From: Lysinibacillus odysseyi 34hs-1 = NBRC 100172
Lineage (GTDB): Bacteria > Bacillota > Bacilli > Bacillales_A > Planococcaceae
Reading direction: 5' to 3'
Assembly (NCBI RefSeq): GCF_001591965.1
Contig: NZ_BCVX01000014.1
Span: forward strand, 1-64,000
Length of the DNA stretch: 64,000 nt
Under the pieces are notes generated by a model. The model ran no database searches. It saw only the letters and a list, made by a program, of their open reading frames with translations, and was not told the origin of the DNA. Position 1 is the stretch's first letter. Each line of letters starts with the position of its first letter. Positions 47,679-54,450 of this stretch are shown here, one piece after another. Made by a program: the position numbers and the translations under genes.

Positions 47679-48843
47679 GACTATTCACCACTTTTTTTAT
47701 TATCGCTGCTATCTTTTCTAAATCCTTATCGATCATCTTCGTATCGGAAGGCAGGCAAACCCCATGGGCAAACAAGTTTTCTGCCACATCCTTACCTATA
47801 AAATCATAGTTCTTAAAATAAGGTTGTAAGTGCATCGGTTTCCACACATGTCTTGATTCGATATTTTCCTCTTCGAGTGCTTCTATTATTTCGAGTGGAC
47901 TTATCGTCCCTTTTAACAAAACTACACTTAGCCAATAATTTGGCTTTGTCCATTCATCCACCGGCATAAAAGCTAAGCAATTCAGATCACTGAGCTCCTT
48001 CTTATAAAATTCAAAAATATATTTCTTTTTTTCTATTCTTTTCTCCAGCACATGCAGCTGCCCTCTCCCGATGCCGGCTACAATATTGCTCATCCGGTAG
48101 TTATAACCGAGCTCGCTATGCTCGTAATACCTTGCAGGATCTCTTGATTGAGTCGACCAAAATTTTACTTTAGCTATCCGTTCTTCATTATTTGAGACGA
48201 GCATCCCGCCTCCAGAAGCTGTGATAATTTTGTTCCCGTTAAATGAATAAATTCCGTAATCTCCGATGGTGCCTGTGTATCTTCCCTTATAGAGAGAGCC
48301 AAGGCTTTCGGCGGCATCCTCAATGACCGGGACACGATATTGTCGGCAAATTTCCATAATGGCATCCATATTCGCGCACAATCCATACAGGTGTACAACT
48401 AATACGGCTTTTACATTGGGGTAGCGTCGGAACGCCTCCTCCAATGCCTCCGGACTCATATTCCATGTGTCTTCATCACTATCAATGAAAACCGGAATTG
48501 CTTGCTGATAAATAATTGGGTTGGCTGTTGCCGAGAAGGTGAATGTTGGGCAAAATACTATATCTCCCTTCTCTACCCCTATCGCCTTTAGGGCCATATG
48601 GATAGCCGCTGTGCCTGAAGAAAGAGCTGCTGCTGCGTTACTTCCCACTCTCCAGGCGAGCTGCTTTTCAAATTCATCCACATTTTCTCCATTCGGAGAA
48701 ATCCAATTTGTCCGGAATGCTTCTTGTATATAGGCTAGTTCATAACCTTCCTCGCTCATATGAGGCGATGCCAAATAAATCCTTTCCTGATCTTGTGGTT
48801 TATACGCAGGCCGGTGGGCAGCCGCATGTTGAAAGTTTGTCAA
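47665..48843 (-). CDS. DegT/DnrJ/EryC1 aminotransferase (PglE-like)
   Basis: PLP-dependent sugar 4-aminotransferase of 392 aa. EDAAESLGS (175-183), and FNGNKIITASGGG with the PLP Lys205, are diagnostic. It converts the 4-keto product of the membrane dehydratase into a UDP-4-amino-4,6-dideoxy-HexNAc. The start is TTG 48843, supported by GAGGAG 7 bases ahead; no ATG occurs before residue 29. No PglD-type acetyltransferase follows, so the 4-amino group may remain free or be modified another way. Confidence 0.92.
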   Translation of the reverse strand: MTNFQHAAAHRPAYKPQDQERIYLASPHMSEEGYELAYIQEAFRTNWISPNGENVDEFEKQLAWRVGSNAAAALSSGTAAIHMALKAIGVEKGDIVFCPTFTFSATANPIIYQQAIPVFIDSDEDTWNMSPEALEEAFRRYPNVKAVLVVHLYGLCANMDAIMEICRQYRVPVIEDAAESLGSLYKGRYTGTIGDYGIYSFNGNKIITASGGGMLVSNNEERIAKVKFWSTQSRDPARYYEHSELGYNYRMSNIVAGIGRGQLHVLEKRIEKKKYIFEFYKKELSDLNCLAFMPVDEWTKPNYWLSVVLLKGTISPLEIIEALEEENIESRHVWKPMHLQPYFKNYDFIGKDVAENLFAHGVCLPSDTKMIDKDLEKIAAIIKKVVNSHAAI

Positions 48844-48878
48844 ACGCCCTCTCCTCTTTATTTAATATATAACGGCGA

Positions 48879-50717
48879 TTAAGCAATCGTCCTTGGGGCA
48901 AATTCTTCGTTATTCAGCCATTCCCCATTCGCTAATTTCATTACTTTTTGCTGTATTTCACTCGCAGAAAGGAATTCCAGCTGCGCAAATAATCCAAGCA
49001 GTACGTGTTCTTCAGGGCAATGTGCCCTTCCTACATGAATTTTAGGATGAATATACTCCTCCTGGATTTCTTCAGCATTCAGCAATTCCTCAAACATCTT
49101 TTCTCCGGGACGTACGCCGGAAAATTCAATATGGATTTCCTCCATTGTATAACCCGACAGCCGAATAAGGTTTTTCGCTAAATCTATTATTTTAATAGGC
49201 TCTCCCATATCGAGGACGAACACCTCCCCTCCACGGGCAAGTGCACCAGCCTGCAGGACAAGCCGGGCAGCCTCGGGAATAGTCATAAAGTATCGCGTCA
49301 TCTCTGGATGCGTGACGGTTACCGGCCCCCCTGCTGCAATTTGAGCTTGAAATCTGGGTATCACACTGCCACGCGAACCTAATACATTTCCAAAACGGAC
49401 AGCTGCAAAGTTTGTGTTACTGTATCTCGCTAAATTTTGTATGATCATTTCCGCAATTCGTTTTGTTGCCCCCATAATATTTGGCGGATTTACTGCCTTA
49501 TCTGTAGAAATCATCACAAAGTTTGCCACACCATATGTATGGGCTGCTTCCGCTATATTTTTTGTTCCAACTATATTATTTTTTATAGCCTCAGCCGGGT
49601 TGCTTTCCATCAGGGGAACATGTTTATGCGCAGCAGCATGATAAATAATGTCGGGCATAAACTCTTGTACGACTTCGAAAATCCTTTTCCTATCTTGGAT
49701 ATCTGCTATGACTGGTACAAACGATATTTCCTCATACTCTTTATTTTCAGCCAGTTCCGTATGAATGTTATAAATGGAATTTTCTCCATGGCCCAATAAA
49801 ATAACCCGGTTCGGTTTGAACTTGGAAATTTGACGGCAAATTTCAGAGCCGATCGATCCTCCTGCCCCCGTTACCAATATAGCTTTTTCAGCTAATTTAT
49901 TGAAAAGAGCAACCATATCAAGCTTTACCTCCTCCCTTCCAAGGAGGTCCCCAATCTTCACCTCTTGCATATCATTGACAGATACTTTTCCGATAATGAT
50001 ATCCTCCATTTTAGGCATGATTTTGATTGGTATATTTGTACAGATACAACGCTCATACATTTTACGAATCCCTACCTTCCCAAGAGAAGGAATAGCTAAA
50101 AAAATCTCATCTATTTTTTTCTCTTCTACAATCCGGCCGATATCCTTTGTCGTGCCGTAAACTTTGATATCCATCAGTTTCATTTTTTGTTTATGAAGAT
50201 CATCGTCAACAAAAGCAACTACCTGGTATTCCGTCAATGGATCCCTTTTGATACTGCGTAACAACATCGTACCCGCTTCCCCCGCGCCAATTACAAGTAC
50301 CCGTTTTAGATTTTCCTGTGTTTGAAACAGTGAGCGGTCATGCAAAACACGCAATAAGAATCTTGATCCTCCAATCATGACCATATCTAACAGCCAAGTA
50401 ATGGCGATAACCCGGAATAGGATATCCTCTTTCATAAAAAATTGAATGCTGCTTGCAATCAGCACCGAAAATGTCACTGCATACCCAATTGCCAGCAGTT
50501 CTTTAATTGATGCCACACTCCATATCCGATTGTATAGGTGAAAAAAGTAAGCCATAATATGATGACTTACGAGTAATGTTAAAGAGCTAATTAAGATAAC
50601 CGAATTAGAATGAATAAGATGAGCCGGGTCAAGCAGCCAATAACTAATGAAGATTACGGACAGGACAATAAGAGAATCCAATATAAAGAAAATGGAATAC
50701 CGTAGGGTGGAATTCAT
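48879..50717 (-). CDS. Membrane UDP-HexNAc 4,6-dehydratase (PglF/EpsC/CapD family)
   Basis: First gene of the polymer operon, 612 aa. Four N-terminal membrane segments (about 8-120) precede a first Rossmann domain (GAGEAGT 144-150). The catalytic SDR domain follows: GAGGSIG 284-290, STDKAVNPPNIMGATK with Met415 and Lys419. It makes UDP-2-acetamido-2,6-dideoxy-hexos-4-ulose, the substrate of the following aminotransferase. It is the homologue of B. subtilis EpsC, and the long leader upstream fits that comparison. AGAGGTGTAG precedes the ATG. Confidence 0.94.
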   Translation of the reverse strand: MNSTLRYSIFFILDSLIVLSVIFISYWLLDPAHLIHSNSVILISSLTLLVSHHIMAYFFHLYNRIWSVASIKELLAIGYAVTFSVLIASSIQFFMKEDILFRVIAITWLLDMVMIGGSRFLLRVLHDRSLFQTQENLKRVLVIGAGEAGTMLLRSIKRDPLTEYQVVAFVDDDLHKQKMKLMDIKVYGTTKDIGRIVEEKKIDEIFLAIPSLGKVGIRKMYERCICTNIPIKIMPKMEDIIIGKVSVNDMQEVKIGDLLGREEVKLDMVALFNKLAEKAILVTGAGGSIGSEICRQISKFKPNRVILLGHGENSIYNIHTELAENKEYEEISFVPVIADIQDRKRIFEVVQEFMPDIIYHAAAHKHVPLMESNPAEAIKNNIVGTKNIAEAAHTYGVANFVMISTDKAVNPPNIMGATKRIAEMIIQNLARYSNTNFAAVRFGNVLGSRGSVIPRFQAQIAAGGPVTVTHPEMTRYFMTIPEAARLVLQAGALARGGEVFVLDMGEPIKIIDLAKNLIRLSGYTMEEIHIEFSGVRPGEKMFEELLNAEEIQEEYIHPKIHVGRAHCPEEHVLLGLFAQLEFLSASEIQQKVMKLANGEWLNNEEFAPRTIA

Positions 50718-50764
50718 TATCTACACCTCTTTTATCTGCATATAAAATAGTAGATTTCTCTTTA

Positions 50765-50880
50765 GCTGCGAAAAAACAGCTTTTTGTGTTCTATAAACTA
50801 GCTTTCTCTTTTCTCCGTCAACCCTCACACTAGCTTGTCCCCGCTTCCAGTATCTTCTCCGGCCCCACTTTGCTGTTCTA
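50765..50880 (-). ncRNA. Candidate EAR-like structured leader RNA upstream of the EpsC homologue
   Basis: In an AT-rich 570-base gap a compact GC-rich block stands out on the minus strand: GTGGGGCCGGAGAAG, GGAAGCGGGGACAAGC and GGGTTGACGGAG. It is framed by complementary arms (AGAACAGC at 50872-50879, GCTGTTTT at 50773-50780), and a CCGG/CTGG inner stem is possible. In B. subtilis the EAR antitermination RNA lies just before epsC, and here the block lies 48 bases before the EpsC homologue. I recall the G-rich blocks as EAR-like but could not align them. If true it would let RNA polymerase cross terminators in the 20-kb operon. Confidence 0.5.
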
Positions 50881-50928
50881 GAACGAGGATTATAACGTCT
50901 CAATAGTAGAAGGAGAGAATGGATGTCC

Positions 50929-50957
50929 ATTATTCTTTATAACACAGATAATTTCAA
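50929..50957 (-). promoter_or_regulatory. Candidate promoter of the polysaccharide operon
   Basis: TTGAAA and AATAAT on the minus strand are 17 bases apart, upstream of the structured leader. Its transcript would have a 5' leader of about 200 bases before the first gene. Confidence 0.45.
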
Positions 50958-51268
50958 TCTATTTCCTTCTATCGCAATAGAATCTGCTAGCTGAAGAAAA
51001 GAGACTAATAGCATTTGCCGGCGGGCAGTACTTCAATAAAAATATGGGGGATGTATCTTTTATCTTCGTTGATAGACCATCCGTTTTTCAAATCCGTGCA
51101 TGGTCAGGAAGGATTAGTGAGAATTATAGAACTCACACCCATTTTATTAGGGCAGGTTGATAAATATTACATAAATTTTCGACATTTATTCAAGCTCTTT
51201 ACTTGTTATCCTTCCAGCTTCTTTCCAGACATTAGAATAGAAAGTGTTCAAGGGATATCTATAAATTA
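50958..51268. other. Gap between LCP gene and polysaccharide operon, no gene seen
   Basis: About 310 AT-rich bases. A short plus-strand frame at 51015-51269 has no ribosome site and unconvincing composition. At the LCP end a short GCC/GGC stem followed by a T-run on the minus strand (51265-51290) may be a weak terminator. Confidence 0.5.
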
Positions 51269-51287
51269 AAAAACTGCCTTCTTCCGG

Positions 51288-52196
51288 CTATTCTATTTCC
51301 AAATGCTGCTGCAACGTGCTCTGAATATTTTTCAGCTCACCCTCATCCGGCAAGTAATAATAAATCCCGTCCAGTCTTGTGCTGGAGCCGTTATTTAAAT
51401 ACAGCTGTTCAATCGTCTGAAAGCTGTTTCCGTAATGCTTGCGAATATTCAGCAGCTCGTCAAATTTGATATTCATTTCCATATTTTCTTCTAATGTTTC
51501 AAAGATCGATTTATAATTGAAAATCGTGTTGACTGACAAACTCTCCTTCAGGACGCCTTGAATGACCTGTTTTTGCCTGTTTTGCCGGCCAAAATCACCT
51601 GCTGGATCTTCATAACGCATCCGGACATACTTCAATGCTTTATTACCATCCAACTCGATTTTACCGATTGGGAACTGCTCCCCGTCGTATGAAAAGTCCA
51701 GTTCATTGTTTACCGTTATACCACCTACAATATCAATAATTTCCTGAAAGCTCTTCATATTGATTTTCGCGACGTAATCGACTGGAATATCAAGCAGGTA
51801 TTCAACAGTATGCTTGGACATTTCCATCCCGCCGTAAGCAAAGGCATGATTGATTTTGTCTTTTCTGTCTGCTCCGATAATCTCTGTATACGTATCCCGC
51901 GGAATGCTTAAGATTTTCGTCGTACCGAGGGATGGATTGACTGTCAGGACAATCATCGTATCAGAACGGCCAGCATCGCCTTCCCTTTCATCCACTCCTA
52001 ATAAGAGAGCTGAGAAAGGCTCCTGCTGCTTGACATCCACCACTGCTTCACGTTCAGCAGGTATTTCCTGCGCAAGAGGTGTATAGAGCTTTTCGGCAGT
52101 CGTTTTCACATCACTGTACACCTTCACCCCTACGCCAATTACAACAATACAGAGGGCAATTCCAATTACGCCTGCCCATTTTATCCATTTTCGCAT
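51288..52196 (-). CDS. LytR-CpsA-Psr (LCP) family cell-wall glycopolymer ligase
   Basis: Membrane-anchored enzyme of 302 aa that moves an undecaprenyl-diphosphate-linked polymer onto peptidoglycan. One N-terminal membrane segment (about 8-27) is followed by the LCP domain at about 62-215: LLGVDEREGDAGRSDTM, LSIPRDTY, KINHAFAYGG and RMRYEDPAGDFGRQNRQKQ hold the conserved Asp and Arg residues. It lies just after the phosphatase gene and probably attaches the island A polymer to the wall. Confidence 0.94.
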   Translation of the reverse strand: MRKWIKWAGVIGIALCIVVIGVGVKVYSDVKTTAEKLYTPLAQEIPAEREAVVDVKQQEPFSALLLGVDEREGDAGRSDTMIVLTVNPSLGTTKILSIPRDTYTEIIGADRKDKINHAFAYGGMEMSKHTVEYLLDIPVDYVAKINMKSFQEIIDIVGGITVNNELDFSYDGEQFPIGKIELDGNKALKYVRMRYEDPAGDFGRQNRQKQVIQGVLKESLSVNTIFNYKSIFETLEENMEMNIKFDELLNIRKHYGNSFQTIEQLYLNNGSSTRLDGIYYYLPDEGELKNIQSTLQQHLEIE

Positions 52197-52245
52197 TCAT
52201 ATCCTCCTACATTCCTGCTGTTTCAACAAGTTGTCTACTCAATCA

Positions 52246-53025
52246 TCACTTTTTGCTGCCTATCTTCAAAGGCCACCATTTTTTAGCCTGCTTTACACAT
52301 GGTTCTTCTATGAGCAACGGTTTATTTCCAACAACCCGTGCGTTGTTTTCCAATAGCAAATCAACTGCATCAAGCTCCCCTTTTTTCTCTAAATAATGAA
52401 GGCCTTGCCGAAACAGAAAAGGACGGGAAGTAAGATTATGGACATCAGAACCATATGTGTGTATTAAATTCGCCTTTAGTAAATCCACTGAGCATTTCTG
52501 GACAGTACGCCCAAAATGTCCCGTCAAGCTGCCCGCTGTAAGCTGAGTAACGGCGCCTTCCTTCACTAAACGTTCTAGAAGGGAAGGATTTTCTATAATC
52601 GCTTTATTTCGTTCTGGGTGAGCAATAATGGGTGTCAGTCCTTCATTAATTAAAGACCTGATAATATGAATGGTATAATAGGGAACCGTGTAGGAAGGCA
52701 ATTCTAATAAGAAGTAGTTCGAGTGGGCCAGCGTATGAAATCGCTTTTCTCGATAAAGGATCAGTAACTCTCCAGTCAGCCTTACTTCATGCCCTTTATG
52801 TAGAATAAGGGGCATATTCGCTTTTTCTATTTCATTTTGCAAAACAGCTAATCGTTTCTGTATTTTCTCCTTTTGGACATGATAATGAGGGTGAGCATAA
52901 TGAGGGGTAAGTATCATTTCAGTAATACCTTCATGTATAGCAGCAGCAGCTATTCTCAGTGATTCTTCTATAGTACGCGGGCCATCATCCGCCTGCCAAA
53001 GCAAATGGCTGTGTAGATCAATCAT
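52246..53025 (-). CDS. ywqE: CpsB/YwqE-type PHP-domain protein tyrosine phosphatase
   Basis: Manganese-dependent phosphatase of 259 aa that dephosphorylates the BY-kinase. PHP metal motifs: LHSH (His5, His7), DDGP (13-16), LTPHY, a central HPERN and GSDVHN near the end. Normally it lies beside CpsC/CpsD; here the pair is about 20 kb downstream. AAAGGGG lies before the ATG. With the LCP gene 49 bases further on it forms a small operon at the head of island A. Confidence 0.93.
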   Translation of the reverse strand: MIDLHSHLLWQADDGPRTIEESLRIAAAAIHEGITEMILTPHYAHPHYHVQKEKIQKRLAVLQNEIEKANMPLILHKGHEVRLTGELLILYREKRFHTLAHSNYFLLELPSYTVPYYTIHIIRSLINEGLTPIIAHPERNKAIIENPSLLERLVKEGAVTQLTAGSLTGHFGRTVQKCSVDLLKANLIHTYGSDVHNLTSRPFLFRQGLHYLEKKGELDAVDLLLENNARVVGNKPLLIEEPCVKQAKKWWPLKIGSKK

Positions 53026-53352
53026 GTAGCAACCCCTTTCTTAACATAAGAAGATAGTGCTAACCCCCCTTCTTATACATACTTGCCCTTTTTATGTATG
53101 AAAAGGTGAAAAGCTGTTATAAGACCCTAAATCTCCTTCTTTGGAAGCTATGCATACTACTCTATAGTCTTATTTTTCTTTCAATAAATAAACAATGATT
53201 CGCTCCTTTAACACGGAAAATATAATTACCATTTACACATTACTATATACACTTTTAACCAAAATATTCATTTTTCTTCAAAAAAACTAACGTAGAATTT
53301 CCCTTTCGCAGAACGTTTAAATAGTCCTTCTTTTTCATTGATAACTAAGCAC
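53026..53352. other. Upstream region of ywqE-LCP, no gene
   Basis: About 325 very AT-rich bases between the SLH-gene terminator and ywqE. Several promoter-like boxes occur on the minus strand (for example TTGAAA followed 19 bases later by TAGTAT), none optimal. No conserved RNA structure recognised. Confidence 0.45.
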
Positions 53353-53403
53353 AAACACCCCCATACAAGCCCACGTTTTACGTGCACCTATATGGAGGTG
53401 TTT
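53353..53403 (-). terminator. Long hairpin after the minimal SLH gene
   Basis: Outer arms AAACACC / GGTGTTT extended by CCATA / TATGG, with an inner CACG / CGTG stem, 12 bases after the stop. The T-run on the minus strand is modest, but the stem is long. Confidence 0.75.
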
Positions 53404-53415
53404 CCTATTTAACCA

Positions 53416-54063
53416 TTACTTTTTAGATATGTCTTCGCAACGCAGGACGAATGAGGCAAGCTGTCCGCGTTTTACTGGAATATCCGGGCTAAAGGTCGAT
53501 TTAGATGTTCCCCTTGTGATGCCCAGCTCGTATAATGTGTTGATGCAGTTACTATATTCGGAGTTATTCACATCCGTAAAAGGCGTATTAGCACTAGCGG
53601 TTTCTTTGAACTGGAATGCTTTTACAAGGACTTTAGCCATCTGTCCGCGTGTCAGCGGAGCATTTGGACGAAATGACTTATCTCCATAGCCGTTTAAAAC
53701 ACCTGCTTTAGCAAGTGCTGCAATACCATTATAGTGAGAGTTGGCCACTGTTACATCCGTAAAGCCCGGATTTGGAATATTTATAGGATTAATATTCAAT
53801 ATGCTAGTAATAATGCTGGCAACTTGACCGCGTGTCACCTGTTCATTTGGACGGAATGTCCCATCTTTATAACCTTTAATGACTTGCCGGTTTGCTAACT
53901 TGTAAATGCTGGAAGAGTGAGTATATCCCTCATTTACATCTTTAAACTTATAGCTGCCGGACCTCCCGTCTCCTGGATGGGCATCAACACTGACTGGAAT
54001 GATAACAGAAGCTGTCATAAGTGAGGCTGTAGCAGCTAATGCGATAACTTTACTTCGATTCAT
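53416..54063 (-). CDS. Minimal secreted protein consisting only of an SLH triplet
   Basis: Exported 215-aa protein. Signal peptide 1-28 (cut near VDA-HPG), then three SLH domains (about 39-90, 100-151, 160-211) with TRG, TRG and KRG motifs. The protein stops 15 residues after the last KRG, so there is no effector domain. It should bind secondary cell-wall polysaccharide and might act as a spacer, cap or competitor at S-layer sites. ATG 54063 is supported by GGAGGG 8 bases ahead; the longer open frame (23 codons) would hide the signal peptide. Monocistronic. Confidence 0.9.
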   Translation of the reverse strand: MNRSKVIALAATASLMTASVIIPVSVDAHPGDGRSGSYKFKDVNEGYTHSSSIYKLANRQVIKGYKDGTFRPNEQVTRGQVASIITSILNINPINIPNPGFTDVTVANSHYNGIAALAKAGVLNGYGDKSFRPNAPLTRGQMAKVLVKAFQFKETASANTPFTDVNNSEYSNCINTLYELGITRGTSKSTFSPDIPVKRGQLASFVLRCEDISKK

Positions 54064-54207
54064 TGGTATATCCCTCCATAATCTACAAGTTATCATTAGC
54101 ATACTCCTATTTTCCATTACGTGAGATGCCAAACTGTTAACAATTATATTTCATACATTAAATTTTGCATTATTCTATTATTTATCGGTTCACTACCGTA
54201 ACCCCGC

Positions 54208-54346
54208 TTGATTTCTATTTTGGCTGGACGCTTTCCTGCCGAGCGCCCGGCTCCAACTAAATGGTTACGGGAATCTACTCCCGTAACCAATAGATTTTCT
54301 ACATATGGTCCTCCCCAAGGAGCCGCCAGCCGCCACTCCAATCAAC
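54208..54346. repeat. Interspersed palindromic repeat of Bacillales type
   Basis: A 139-base GC-rich element in an AT-rich gap. Its ends are imperfect inverted repeats (TTGATT...TGGCTGG against TTGATTGGAGTGGCGGCTGG on the other strand), and GGAAAGCGTCC lies near one end. This edge pattern recalls the non-coding repeats scattered through Bacillus-group genomes. In the centre, 54263-54288 forms a perfect 10-bp hairpin (GGTTACGGGA stem). A third copy of the arm (CCGTAACC, 54196-54203) lies just outside. A 65-codon open frame inside is a by-product of the repeat. Confidence 0.65.
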
Positions 54347-54450
54347 CTGATATTAAGCTAGTTTGTCATCCCCATTCATGATGAAGATTTTATTTATTTT
54401 ATACTTATAGGTTCTCCAGCATATCGCCATCACTATGAATACTAAGAGGC

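Noticed and set aside
50792-50821. Promoter-like TTGACG-18-TTTATA before the EpsC homologue
   Set aside because: It lies inside the candidate structured RNA, where TTGACGG is part of a G-rich block. The upstream pair at 50929-50957 fits a leader transcript better. Not excluded as a secondary promoter.
50721-50930. 69-codon minus-strand frame upstream of the EpsC homologue (basic, WGRRRYWKRGQ)
   Set aside because: It coincides with the GC-rich structured leader; its residue make-up follows from the RNA-like sequence, and the gap is better explained as a leader than as a gene.
51015-51269. 84-codon plus-strand frame in the gap before the LCP gene
   Set aside because: No ribosome site, no recognisable domain, and antisense to all neighbours.
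54144-54341. 65-codon minus-strand frame between yfhO and the SLH gene
   Set aside because: Most of it is the interspersed repeat at 54208-54346, which explains its open frame and composition.
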